From positions 4,526,001 through 4,590,000 of the forward strand of contig NZ_LT629772.1 in assembly GCF_900105385.1 (NCBI RefSeq): a stretch of 64,000 nucleotides of DNA. The letters run 5' to 3'. The notes under the pieces are model-generated. The model made no database searches, was not told the origin of the DNA, and saw nothing but the letters and a program-made list of their open reading frames with translations. Origin of the DNA: Microlunatus soli (GTDB lineage Bacteria; Actinomycetota; Actinomycetes; Propionibacteriales; Propionibacteriaceae). Each line of letters starts with the position of its first letter. The stretch's first letter is position 1. Shown in pieces: positions 43,431-51,924 of the stretch. The position numbers and the translations under genes were made by a program.

Positions 43431-43436
43431 AATCTA
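43431..43436 (-). promoter_or_regulatory. -10 box of leaderless MFS gene
   Basis: TAGATT on the minus strand, 6 bases before GTG 43424. Confidence 0.5.
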
Positions 43437-43595
43437 TCGGCTGGCTATGCAGCCGGTGACCATCGGTGCCGCCGATGAGACGGCTGTGACGACCGACGGA
43501 CCCGTCGACGGCGAGCCGGTCAAACCGTTCGACAGCAGGCGGCCGCTCGGCGACACTCAAGGGTCCCGACCGCCGAGAACGATGACGAGAGAACG

Positions 43596-44774
43596 ATGGA
43601 GAAGATCAACGACAAGCTGCTGAACTGGGCCTCGATCCTGGAGCCGACCACCCGTGCCCAGGCCGAGCGGACCGCCACGATGCCGTTCGTCTGGCCGCAT
43701 CTGGCGCTGATGCCGGATGCCCACCTCGGCAAGGGCGCGACCGTGGGATCGGTGATTCCGACGCTCGGCGCGGTGATCCCGGCGGCGGTCGGTGTCGACA
43801 TCGGCTGCGGGATGATGGCGATCCGGACCCAGTTCACCGAGTCCGGTCTGCGGTCGTCGATCGATCTGGCGGCGCTGCGGACCGCCATCGAGCTGCGGAT
43901 CCCGTTGAGCGCCGGGAAGTACAACGCCCGCGTCGACGACGAGCGGACCCGACAGCGGGTCGAGACCCTGGTCACGGAGGCGAACCGGCGGCAGGTGCCG
44001 GTCGACGAGATCGCCGCCAACTGGACCCTGCAGCTGGGGTCGCTCGGTTCCGGCAATCACTTCATCGAAGTCTCGGCCGATCAGGAAGGTGCGGTCTGGT
44101 TGTTCCTGCACTCCGGGTCGCGCGGGGTGGGCAACAAGCTGGCCCAGCGGCACATCGCGGTCGCCCAGGATCTGATGAAGCGCTACTTCATCGAGCTGCC
44201 GGATCCCGATCTGGCCTACCTGGTGCAGGGGACCGCGGAGTTCGACGCCTACCTGGACGCGTTGGACTGGGCGCAGCAGTTCGCCTACCTCAACCGCGAG
44301 GAGATGATGGACCGGGTGATCGACGCCGTCGAGGCGGCGACCGGGGAGCCGGTCGAGCGTCGGCAGACGGTGAACTGCCACCACAACTACACCGCGCGGG
44401 AGAAGGTGTACGGCCGGGACGGCGTGATCGTCTCCCGCAAGGGCGCGATCTCGGCCAAGCAGGGCGAGCTGGGGTTGATCCCGGGGTCGATGGGCACCCG
44501 GTCCTATGTCGTGTCCGGGCTCGGCAACCGGCAGGCGATCAACTCTGCGCCACACGGCGCCGGCCGGAACTTCTCCCGGTCGAAGGCCCGCAAGACCTTC
44601 ACCGCCGAGCAGTTGCGGGCGGCGATGGCCGGCATCGAGTATCGCGACACCGACGCGTTCATCGACGAGATCCCGGCGGCGTACAAGGACATCGACCAGG
44701 TGATGTCCGATGCCGCCGATCTGGTGCAGCCGCTGTACGAGCTGCACCAGCTGGTGAACGTCAAGGGCGACTGA
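43596..44774 (+). CDS. rtcB: RNA-splicing ligase RtcB
   Basis: 392 residues. Joins RNA 2',3'-cyclic phosphate (or 3'-phosphate) to 5'-OH ends using GTP and Mn. Mn ligands are visible in GVDIGCGMMA, LGSGNHFIEV and LHSGSRGVG; NCHHNYTAREKVYG and the guanylylated His in SAPHGAGRNFSR follow. No archease, rtcA or RtcR-type regulator adjoins it, so how it is controlled is unclear. Confidence 0.95.
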   Translation: MEKINDKLLNWASILEPTTRAQAERTATMPFVWPHLALMPDAHLGKGATVGSVIPTLGAVIPAAVGVDIGCGMMAIRTQFTESGLRSSIDLAALRTAIELRIPLSAGKYNARVDDERTRQRVETLVTEANRRQVPVDEIAANWTLQLGSLGSGNHFIEVSADQEGAVWLFLHSGSRGVGNKLAQRHIAVAQDLMKRYFIELPDPDLAYLVQGTAEFDAYLDALDWAQQFAYLNREEMMDRVIDAVEAATGEPVERRQTVNCHHNYTAREKVYGRDGVIVSRKGAISAKQGELGLIPGSMGTRSYVVSGLGNRQAINSAPHGAGRNFSRSKARKTFTAEQLRAAMAGIEYRDTDAFIDEIPAAYKDIDQVMSDAADLVQPLYELHQLVNVKGD

Positions 44775-44795
44775 ACGTTGCGGGTCGAGGCTGAA

Positions 44796-44841
44796 CCACG
44801 GGACCGTGATTTCAGCAGATGCTAAAGTCACGGTCTCGTGG
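44796..44841. promoter_or_regulatory. 46-bp palindrome over arsR promoter and start codon
   Basis: Outer arms CCACG(G/A)GACCGTGA, 14 bp with one mismatch; inner arms ATTTCAGCA/TGCTAAAGT with two. The centre is between 44818 and 44819. It covers the -10-like TAAAGT (44823-44828) and the GTG start (44838), as expected for an autorepressing ArsR operator. Confidence 0.75.
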
Positions 44842-45272
44842 ACACTCAGCCGCTGTACGGGATCAAGGCCGAACTCTTCAAGGCGTTGGCCCATCCGGCC
44901 CGCATCCAGATCCTCGAGGTGCTTGCCGCGGACCCGGAGTCGACGGCTCCGGTGGCGCAACTGCTCGGTGCCACCGGAGCCGAGCCGTCGGCGCTCTCCC
45001 AACATCTCGCGGTACTCAAGAAGGCGGGTGTTGTGGAGTCCCGACGCGCCGCCAACGCGGTGTTCTATCGGCTGACCGAGCCGTTGGTCGCCGAACTGCT
45101 CGGCGTTGCCCGGGCGTTCCTGCTGCGACGACTGGCCGGCGGCGACACGAGCCCCGACCTGCTCGCGGCGGCCCGGGAACTGCCCGCGCTGCCGGGCGCG
45201 AGCGCCCGTTCGGTGCTGGACGCGATCAGGTCCGGCGCGGCCACGGCTGATGAGCCCGAGGACGGCCGGTGA
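44838..45272 (+). CDS. ArsR-family transcriptional regulator
   Basis: 144 residues from GTG 44838. Winged helix FKALAHPARIQILEVLA, SALSQHLAVLKKAGVVESRR, NAVFYRLTEPLV. No metal-type CxC or clear ligand cluster in the DNA-reading helix. It overlaps the SulP gene by GTGA, so the two form an operon controlled by the palindrome; the regulator probably senses a signal linked to the anion transported. Confidence 0.92.
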   Translation: MDTQPLYGIKAELFKALAHPARIQILEVLAADPESTAPVAQLLGATGAEPSALSQHLAVLKKAGVVESRRAANAVFYRLTEPLVAELLGVARAFLLRRLAGGDTSPDLLAAARELPALPGASARSVLDAIRSGAATADEPEDGR

Positions 45273-46981
45273 CGTCGCGAACCCTGCTGGCCCGGCTGGA
45301 TCTGCGCGACCTGCTGCCGCACCGCACCGACTACGACCTGCGTCCCCGTACGGTCGTCTCCGACCTCGTCGCAGGTGTCACCGTTGGCGTGGTCGCCCTT
45401 CCGTTGGCGCTCGCGTTCGGGGTGAGTTCGGGTGTCGGACCGGCGGCTGGTCTGGTGACAGCGGTGATCGCCGGGATCGTCGCCGCCGTGTTCGGCGGTT
45501 CGCGTTTCCAGGTCTCCGGACCGACCGGTGCGATGGCGGTGGTGTTGGCTCCGATCGTCGCCCAGCACGGGGTGATGTCGATCGCCCTGGTGACGGTGCT
45601 CGGTGGGCTGCTGGTGCTGCTGCTCGGACTGGCACGCCTCGGCCGGGTGGTGACCTACCTTCCGTGGCCGGTCGTCGAAGGGTTCACCCTGGGGATCGCG
45701 GCGATCATCTTCCTTCAGCAGGTGCCCGCGGCGGTCGGTGTGAAGGGCGCCGTCGGTGGGAACACCCTGGTGGCGGCGGTGCGGTCCGTTCTCGCAGCCG
45801 TGCGAGCCGGCGAATCCCGGATGCTGTGGACGTTGCTCGTCGTCCTGGTGGTGGCGGTCCTGATGGTCGTTCTGCCACGTCTGCACGGCGCGCTGCCGGC
45901 CTCTCTGGTCGCGGTGGCCGTTGTCACCGCCGGTGCCGAGATCACGCAGTTGCCGATCGCTCGGATCGGTGCCTTGCCCGATACCCTGCCGACGCCGGTT
46001 CTCCCCGGCTTCACTGCAGCGACGATCGGCGACGTGTTCGGTGCAGCGGTCGCCGTTGCTGCATTGGCCGCGATCGAATCCTTGCTGTCGGCACGGGTCG
46101 CCGCATCGATGGCCCCCGGCGGCTCGGTCTACGCACCGGACCGGGAACTGGTGGGGCAGGGGCTGGCGTCCGTCGCATCCGGGCTCTTCGGCGGGATGCC
46201 TGCCACCGGTGCGATTGCCCGGACCGCGGTCAACGTGCGATCCGGTGCGCGGACGCGGCTCGCGGCGGTCATCCATGCGCTCGTCGTCCTCGCCGTGATC
46301 TACCTCGCCACCGGCCCGGTCGCGCGGATCCCGATGGCGGCTCTGGCCGGAGTCCTGATGGTCACCGCGTGCCGGATGGTCGTCGTGAGCACGGTGCGGG
46401 CGATCCTGCGCTCGACCCGGGCCGACGCGCTGACCTTCGCGATCACAGCCGTCATCACCGTCGCTTTCGACCTCATCGAGGCTGTGCAGATCGGGTTGGT
46501 GGTGGCCGGCTTCTTCGCGTTGCGTCGGGTCGCGCGCGGATCGTCGGTCCAGCGGGAACCCCTGCCCGGACCGGCCGAACCCGGTGACGAGCACATCGCG
46601 CTGTTCCGACTCGAGGGTGCGATGTTCTTCGGGGCGTCGGATCGGGTGCTGACGGCGGTGACCGACGCATCCACCCGTGGCGGGATCGTCGTGACCATCC
46701 TGCGTCTGTCCCAGCTGCGGATGGTCGACGCCACCGGCGCCAAGGCACTGGCCGACCTCGTCGCCGCGTTGGAACGCCGGGGCATCACCGTGCTCGTCAA
46801 GGGCGTCCAGCACCGCCATCGCCGGCTGATGCACACGGTGGGTGTGCTCGGCAGGCTCAGGCACAGCGACCATCTGTTCGACTCCTTGGCCGACGCCGTC
46901 GGCCATGCCCGGTCCCACGTGCACCGCCACGGTCGGGGCACCGACATCCCTCAGCTTGACGGCCGGCGGCCACATCCCTGA
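45269..46981 (+). CDS. SulP-family anion transporter with STAS domain
   Basis: 570 residues. Ten to fourteen membrane segments over residues 28-430, with GVVALPLALAFGVSSG, FQVSGPTGAMAVVL and AAIESLLSARVA in the core and GMPATGAIARTAVNVRSGAR in the second repeat; a cytoplasmic STAS domain covers about 450-550 (FRLEGAMFFGASDRV, MVDATGAKALADLV). SulP proteins move sulfate, bicarbonate or other anions; ArsR-linked members are often bicarbonate- or sulfate-type, not decided here. Confidence 0.9.
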   Translation: MTSRTLLARLDLRDLLPHRTDYDLRPRTVVSDLVAGVTVGVVALPLALAFGVSSGVGPAAGLVTAVIAGIVAAVFGGSRFQVSGPTGAMAVVLAPIVAQHGVMSIALVTVLGGLLVLLLGLARLGRVVTYLPWPVVEGFTLGIAAIIFLQQVPAAVGVKGAVGGNTLVAAVRSVLAAVRAGESRMLWTLLVVLVVAVLMVVLPRLHGALPASLVAVAVVTAGAEITQLPIARIGALPDTLPTPVLPGFTAATIGDVFGAAVAVAALAAIESLLSARVAASMAPGGSVYAPDRELVGQGLASVASGLFGGMPATGAIARTAVNVRSGARTRLAAVIHALVVLAVIYLATGPVARIPMAALAGVLMVTACRMVVVSTVRAILRSTRADALTFAITAVITVAFDLIEAVQIGLVVAGFFALRRVARGSSVQREPLPGPAEPGDEHIALFRLEGAMFFGASDRVLTAVTDASTRGGIVVTILRLSQLRMVDATGAKALADLVAALERRGITVLVKGVQHRHRRLMHTVGVLGRLRHSDHLFDSLADAVGHARSHVHRHGRGTDIPQLDGRRPHP

Positions 46982-47013
46982 TGTGATCGATCGGTGAACC
47001 TCGAGGATCGCTG

Positions 47014-47086
47014 CGCCCCGGGAGGGAGTCGAACCCCCAATCGGCGAGGTAGAAGCTCGCTGCCTTATCCGTTTGGCCACCGGGGC
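47014..47086 (-). tRNA. tRNA-Arg (anticodon TCT)
   Basis: Acceptor GCCCCGG/CCGGGGC, anticodon stem GCGAG/CTCGC around CTTCTAC, discriminator G, no encoded CCA (CAG follows). Confidence 0.95.
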
Positions 47087-47217
47087 GGGCCGCGCCGACC
47101 GCGCGGGAATCGCGCAGGCAACCAGGACACTGTATCGGTTCGTCCCGCGGTCGATGACGGCTTGTCGTCGTGATCGGGCCGGCCGGCGGCGACTGTGAGA
47201 CGGACCCGTCGGCTGAG

Positions 47218-47223
47218 TAGGCT
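47218..47223 (+). promoter_or_regulatory. -10 box of leaderless prsW-like gene
   Basis: TAGGCT, 6 bases, GTG 47230. Confidence 0.55.
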
Positions 47224-47229
47224 GTCGGG

Positions 47230-48669
47230 GTGTCGGTAGCCCAGAACAACCAGGCGCGACGGAAGGCTGCCCGTTCGGGTCTGCCGGCGGTCGCCGACCT
47301 GTCGCAGCCGTTGCCGAAGCGGATGATCACCAGCCGGATGTTCTGGGTGACCGTGGCGTTGCTGATCCTGTACGCCGCCTGCCTGGTGCTGCTCTACCGC
47401 CAGGTGGTGCCGGACCAGAAGGTGCCGGGCGGCCGGCTGATCGGCCTGGGTCACGAGGCGGTGCCGATCTCGGCGAAGTACGCCGCCTTCACCGCGGTGC
47501 CGCTGTCGCTGCTGTTCCTGTGGCTTGACCGCTTCAAGCCGTGGCGGTTCTGGGTCTGGCTGATGGTGTTCCTCTGGGGTGCCTGCGTGGCCACCTTCTT
47601 CGCCGCCCAGATCAACAGCTGGGCGGCCTCCCATCTGTCGATCATCGGCGACGGAGACCCGGCGACCGGATCCCGCGCGGCCATCTATGTCGCACCCTGG
47701 GTCGAGGAGTTCGCCAAGGCCACCGCACTCTTCTGGGTGGCGATCCTGATGCGCTACCGCTGGGTCAGCCGGCTCAGCGGCATCGCCCTGGCCGGGCTGG
47801 CCGGCGCCGGTTTCGCCTTCGTGGAGAACATCCTCTACTACGGGCGCGTCTACCGGTACGCCGCCAATACCTTCGGCCAGGTCGAACCGGAGCAGGCGCT
47901 GCAGGGCCTGTTCCTGCAGCGCGGTGTGCTGACCTTCTTCGGTCACCCCCTCTTCACCTCGATGACCGGCATCGGGCTGGCGATCGGGCTGCGCTCCAAG
48001 AGCAAGGTCGTCCGGGTCATCGCGCCGCTGGCCGGCTTCTGCGCCGCGGCGTTCCTGCACATGAGCTTCAACACCGCTGCCACCCTGGTGCAGGGCAATC
48101 AACTGCTGTTGACCTACCTCTTCGTGGCGCTGCCCGCGCTGCTGGCGATGATCATCTTCATCGTCCGGCAGGAATTCCGAGAAGGCCGACTGATCCGGGA
48201 GCGGCTCACCGACTACGCACGGGTCGGCTGGGTGCCGACCGGCGACGTGCTGCCGATGTCGCGGCTGCGGACCCGGCTGCGGGCGCTGTGGCAGTCGTTG
48301 TTCCGTGGTGGGCATGCGCCGTTGGCGACCTTGCGGGTCCAACGAGCCGAGACCGAGTTGGCCTACCTGCGGGACTCGATGACCCGCGGTCTGATCGACG
48401 ACGCGGGCCTGGAGCGGGAGAAGTTCCTGCTCTCCCGGATCCGTGCCGCACGCGGCGCAGCCGTCATCCAGCCCGAGGCTCGCGCCGACTACGGCCGGAT
48501 CCGGGAGCTGTTCGGCCGGCGGCGTGCGATCCCGTCCTACGCACCGCCGAGCTACCCCGGCCCGGCCGGCATCGGCGGCTCGATGCCCGCACCGGGAACG
48601 GCCCCGATCGGGCCCGCCGCCACCCAGTACTCCAAGGTCGACCCGAACTGGAAACCGCCGGGGGAGTAG
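47230..48669 (+). CDS. PrsW-family intramembrane metalloprotease
   Basis: 479 residues. About eight membrane spans in residues 35-315. PrsW motifs are visible: WVEEFAKA (EExxK) near 157, AGFAFVENILYY near 197, and HPLFTSMTGIG near 240, with HMSFN near 278; these provide zinc or catalytic ligands. In Bacillus PrsW cleaves an anti-sigma factor; the target here is unknown. The roughly 160-residue C-terminal tail contains LAYLRDSMTRGLIDDAGLER, SHOCT-like in feel, and a Pro/Gly-rich end. Confidence 0.88.
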   Translation: MSVAQNNQARRKAARSGLPAVADLSQPLPKRMITSRMFWVTVALLILYAACLVLLYRQVVPDQKVPGGRLIGLGHEAVPISAKYAAFTAVPLSLLFLWLDRFKPWRFWVWLMVFLWGACVATFFAAQINSWAASHLSIIGDGDPATGSRAAIYVAPWVEEFAKATALFWVAILMRYRWVSRLSGIALAGLAGAGFAFVENILYYGRVYRYAANTFGQVEPEQALQGLFLQRGVLTFFGHPLFTSMTGIGLAIGLRSKSKVVRVIAPLAGFCAAAFLHMSFNTAATLVQGNQLLLTYLFVALPALLAMIIFIVRQEFREGRLIRERLTDYARVGWVPTGDVLPMSRLRTRLRALWQSLFRGGHAPLATLRVQRAETELAYLRDSMTRGLIDDAGLEREKFLLSRIRAARGAAVIQPEARADYGRIRELFGRRRAIPSYAPPSYPGPAGIGGSMPAPGTAPIGPAATQYSKVDPNWKPPGE

Positions 48670-48692
48670 CCCGCCGGCTCGGCGTCGCCTGC

Positions 48693-49127
48693 TCAGACGG
48701 CGGCCAGCGCGTCCGGCTCCCCGGCCAACTCCTGCGGATCCTGCTCGGCACTGTCGGCGTCCTCGGGGTCGTCGGTGCGGGCCACCCGGCGGAACACCGC
48801 CACCCCGCGTTTCAGGTCATGCCCGACGATGTCGGCGTCGATCTCCAGCCGCTGGTGATGGCCGTCATCGTCATCCCAGACCGCGCTGCGTAGCTTGCCG
48901 GTCACGATCAGCGGGTCGCCCTTGTTGACGCTCTCGGCGACGTTGTCGGCGAGGTTGCGCCAACAGGTGATGCGCATCCAGATCGTCTGGTCGTCGGTCC
49001 AGCTGCCCTGTCGCTGGAACCGCGGCGTACACGCCAGTCGGAAGACCGCTCGTGACTTGCCGGTCGGGGTGGTGAACAACTCCACCGGTCCGCCGACGTT
49101 TCCGCTGATGGTGACCCGTGCGTCCAT
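48693..49127 (-). CDS. ssb: Single-stranded DNA-binding protein
   Basis: 144 residues. OB fold with VTISGNVGGPVELFTTPTG, RLACTPRF, WMRITCWRNLADNVAESV and GDPLIVTGKLR. The C terminus (LAGEPDALAAV) lacks the acidic DDDIPF-type tip of replicative SSB, so this is probably a secondary SSB, such as actinobacterial SsbB-type proteins. GAGGAG precedes the ATG. Confidence 0.9.
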   Translation of the reverse strand: MDARVTISGNVGGPVELFTTPTGKSRAVFRLACTPRFQRQGSWTDDQTIWMRITCWRNLADNVAESVNKGDPLIVTGKLRSAVWDDDDGHHQRLEIDADIVGHDLKRGVAVFRRVARTDDPEDADSAEQDPQELAGEPDALAAV

Positions 49128-49260
49128 GGTCCGCTGCTCCTCGGTGTGGCGGGCCGCTGCTGCGCGACCCTGGTACCGACACTCTCCTCGCCGAGGCCGT
49201 CGGCTGTTCGAGCTGTGGACAGCGCTTCGAAGTGCTTCCCCGGCTGTGGATAACCCGGTT

Positions 49261-49421
49261 TAGGAGACTGCTGAACAATCTGCCCTACTGCGCGGCGCGC
49301 TGCACGCACACCGGCGGCGTTGCACTCCTTCAACGTGCTGGCGCACGCCCTCAGTCGTGCGCCTTGCCGTTGCACGCACATCGCACCGCTCGCGACGGGC
49401 ACATTGTTCAGCACCCTCCTA
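49261..49421. repeat. 161-bp element with 25-bp terminal inverted repeats
   Basis: Arms 49261-49285 and 49397-49421 match at 22 of 25 positions, sharing TGCTGAACAAT and TGCCC. Inside are the hairpin GGCGCACG/CGTGCGCC and a repeated GCACGCACA. No coding capacity. It covers the lacI stop codon and accounts for most of the 291-base lacI-ssb gap. The rest of that gap (49128-49260) shows no feature I can name. Confidence 0.7.
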
Positions 49422-50447
49422 TCTCGAGGGTGCGGCAGCGGTTGTCTCGCCCGCCACCAGTTCGCACGGGATCAGCTGCGGTGCGGCGGGCTCCGTCGGT
49501 CGGGGCTTGGCCTCGACCAGATCGATCAGCCGCCGGACGCCGAGATCGCCGAGCGCCGTCCCCGGGGCCCGCAGCATCGTCAGCTCCGGATCCGACATCA
49601 TCGCCATGTCCGGTGAGGTCAGGAACGAGAGCACCGACATGTCCCGTGGCACGGCGACTCCGACCGACTGCAGACCGGACACCACGCCCGCAGCGGCGTG
49701 TTCGTTCTGCACCATGATCGCGGTCAGGTCGGGGTGTTCGGCGACCAGCCGGGTCACTGCCTGACGACCGCCGCCGACCGTCGGCGGGCAGTCCAGGACG
49801 ACGACGTCGAGCCCGCGGTGCCGGGTCATCCGCCGGAACGCCTGCCGGGTCCGCCGCTTCGGCCCGTAGCTCTGCAGCAGACGCTGCAACGGGCCCTCCT
49901 GTAGTAGCGCGATCCGCTGATGCCCGAGCTCCTGCAGGTGATCCAGGGCGATCGTCATGGTCTGGTCGAAGTCGATGTCGACGTAGTCCAGTGCGTCCGG
50001 GTCGGCGGTCCTGCCGATCAGCGAGAACGGCAGCCCGGCGCGCTGCAGCACCTCGATCCGCGGGTCGTCCAACAGCACCTCCATCAGCAACACACCGTCG
50101 GCCAGTCCGTCGGCGACCAGCTCACCGAGCTCGGTGGCGTCGTTGCTCACCGGCCACAGCACCAGGTGATACTCCATCTCCCGGGCCGCCGCGGCGGCTC
50201 CGGTGACGAACTCCATCCCGGTGCTGCCCAGCTTGTGCTCCAGGGCGGGGTAGGCCAACGCCAGCAGATGGCTGCGCCGACTGGCCAGTGCCCGCGCCAT
50301 CGCGTTGCGCCGGAACCCGAGCTCGGCCATCGCCGTCTCGATCCGTTCCCGGGTCGCCGGCGTGACCGGCTTGGTGTCGTTCAGCACGAAGGAAACCGTC
50401 GCGATCGACACGCCCGCCCGGTCGGCCACCTCGCGCATCGTCGTCAT
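49419..50447 (-). CDS. LacI-family transcriptional regulator
   Basis: 342 residues from ATG 50447 after GGAGA. Helix-turn-helix MREVADRAGVSIATVSFVLN then ETAMAELGFRRNAMARALAS; periplasmic-binding-protein-like effector domain from residue 65. Divergent from the sugar operon, with a matching operator (GGTTAAGCGCTTTACC) between them, so it should repress that operon and release it on binding its sugar. Confidence 0.93.
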   Translation of the reverse strand: MTTMREVADRAGVSIATVSFVLNDTKPVTPATRERIETAMAELGFRRNAMARALASRRSHLLALAYPALEHKLGSTGMEFVTGAAAAAREMEYHLVLWPVSNDATELGELVADGLADGVLLMEVLLDDPRIEVLQRAGLPFSLIGRTADPDALDYVDIDFDQTMTIALDHLQELGHQRIALLQEGPLQRLLQSYGPKRRTRQAFRRMTRHRGLDVVVLDCPPTVGGGRQAVTRLVAEHPDLTAIMVQNEHAAAGVVSGLQSVGVAVPRDMSVLSFLTSPDMAMMSDPELTMLRAPGTALGDLGVRRLIDLVEAKPRPTEPAAPQLIPCELVAGETTAAAPSR

Positions 50448-50536
50448 CAGGCTGTCTCCGTTCCGATCTGTGGACGCCCACGGTAGCGGTGTCGACGCTG
50501 CGTCCGCGGCCACGGCGAGAGAATCGGCTGTCAGGG

Positions 50537-50566
50537 TTGACAAGGTGCGCGACGACGGGCCATGCT
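50537..50566 (+). promoter_or_regulatory. Sugar-operon promoter
   Basis: TTGACA (50537-50542), 18-base spacer, CATGCT (50561-50566). Confidence 0.55.
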
Positions 50567-50573
50567 CGGACGA

Positions 50574-50589
50574 GGTTAAGCGCTTTACC
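50574..50589. promoter_or_regulatory. LacI-type operator
   Basis: GGTTAAGCGCTTTACC, a palindrome with centre CG and one mismatched pair, starting around the predicted transcription start; typical of LacI/GalR sites. Confidence 0.75.
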
Positions 50590-50663
50590 GTCGATTGACA
50601 ACGACCGATCGGGGATCACGGGCGCTGCATGAGGTTTCCCTGCGACGCAAAGGAGCGCCCCTG

Positions 50664-51920
50664 ATGATCGGGCACCACACGATCAGGCGCGGGATCGGGC
50701 GCGACCCGATCCACGCCGGCCGACGACGCCGGATCGGCGGACTGATCGTCCTGCTGCTGGCGCTGCCGTTCCTGATCGGCGGCTGCGCCAAGATCGATCC
50801 GGGCCCGAACACGTTGAGCATCCTGGACTACTACAACGACGAGCCCGATCACTCGCTGACCCAGAAGGGCCTCGACCGCTGCGCTCGTCAGGTCGGCGTC
50901 GGTCTGCAGCGCGAGTCGGTGCCGGGGGAGAGCCTGATCCAGAAAACCCTGCAGCGGGCAGCATCCAAGACGCTCCCGGACGTCTTGATGTTGGACAATC
51001 CCGACGTCCAGCAGATCGCCGAGACCGGAGCCCTGCGGCCGCTGAACGACTACGGCATCACCGGCAACGGCTTCGCCCCGGGGATCATGTCGGCGACGTC
51101 GTACCAGGGCAAGATCTACGGCCTGGCGCCGGTGGTCAACACGCTCGGCATCTTCTACAACAAGGAGATGCTGGCCAAGGCCGGCGTCGAGCCACCGCAG
51201 ACCTGGGCCGAGCTCCGCGCGGCGTCGAAGAAGCTCACCGGCAAGGGACACTACGGCCTCGCGTTCAGCGCCGACGCCTCGTACGAGGGAGCCTGGCAGT
51301 TCCTGCCGCCGATGTGGACCAACGGCGGCGACGAGACCGATCTGCGGACCCCACAGGTCACCCAGGCGCTGCAACTGTGGACCGATCTGGTCGACGACGG
51401 CTCCGCATCGAAGTCAGTGGTCAACTGGGGCCAGGGTGACGTCAATGATCAGTTCATGGCGGGCAAGGCGGCGATGATGGTCAACGGCCCGTGGAACATC
51501 CCCACCCTGAACGAGGAGCAGAAGCTGAAGTGGGGCGTGGTGCAGTTCCCGGTCAACAAGGCGGGCCAGCAGCCGGTCGCACCACTGGGCGGCGAGGCCT
51601 GGTCGGTGCCGGTCACCGGGAACGAGGAGAAGCAGGCCAAGGCGGCGAAGTTCGTCGCCTGCCTGAACGATGATCAATCCCAACTGGCGTGGGCCAAGTC
51701 CCGCTACACGGTGCCGACCAGGACGGCGCTGCTACCCCGCTACGAGAAGGCGATGCCGGAGATGACGCCGTTCGCCCGGCAGGTGCAGAACGCCCGCAGC
51801 CGGACCGGCAAGTTGGGCACCCGATGGCCGGAGGTGGCGACCACGATCTACACCGGCATCCAGCTCGCGCTGACCGGGCAGGCGTCGCCGCGCGATGCCT
51901 TCGCCAAGGCAGGGAAGTGA
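50664..51920 (+). CDS. Sugar ABC transporter substrate-binding lipoprotein
   Basis: 418 residues. Basic N terminus, hydrophobic stretch and lipobox LIGGC (Cys41), so membrane-anchored outside the cell. Family 1 solute-binding fold: TLPDVLMLDNPDVQQIAE, YGLAPVVNTLGIFYNKEML, MAGKAAMMVNGPWNI, LGGEAWSVP. AAGGAG is 9 bases before ATG 50664. First gene of the LacI-controlled operon; no ATPase gene is included, so a shared MsiK-like ATPase is likely. Confidence 0.92.
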   Translation: MIGHHTIRRGIGRDPIHAGRRRRIGGLIVLLLALPFLIGGCAKIDPGPNTLSILDYYNDEPDHSLTQKGLDRCARQVGVGLQRESVPGESLIQKTLQRAASKTLPDVLMLDNPDVQQIAETGALRPLNDYGITGNGFAPGIMSATSYQGKIYGLAPVVNTLGIFYNKEMLAKAGVEPPQTWAELRAASKKLTGKGHYGLAFSADASYEGAWQFLPPMWTNGGDETDLRTPQVTQALQLWTDLVDDGSASKSVVNWGQGDVNDQFMAGKAAMMVNGPWNIPTLNEEQKLKWGVVQFPVNKAGQQPVAPLGGEAWSVPVTGNEEKQAKAAKFVACLNDDQSQLAWAKSRYTVPTRTALLPRYEKAMPEMTPFARQVQNARSRTGKLGTRWPEVATTIYTGIQLALTGQASPRDAFAKAGK

Positions 51921-51924
51921 TCGG

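Noticed and set aside
43596..44774. RNA-repair operon around rtcB
   Set aside because: No archease, rtcA, RtcR or Ro-type gene adjacent; neighbours are an MFS transporter and arsR-sulP.
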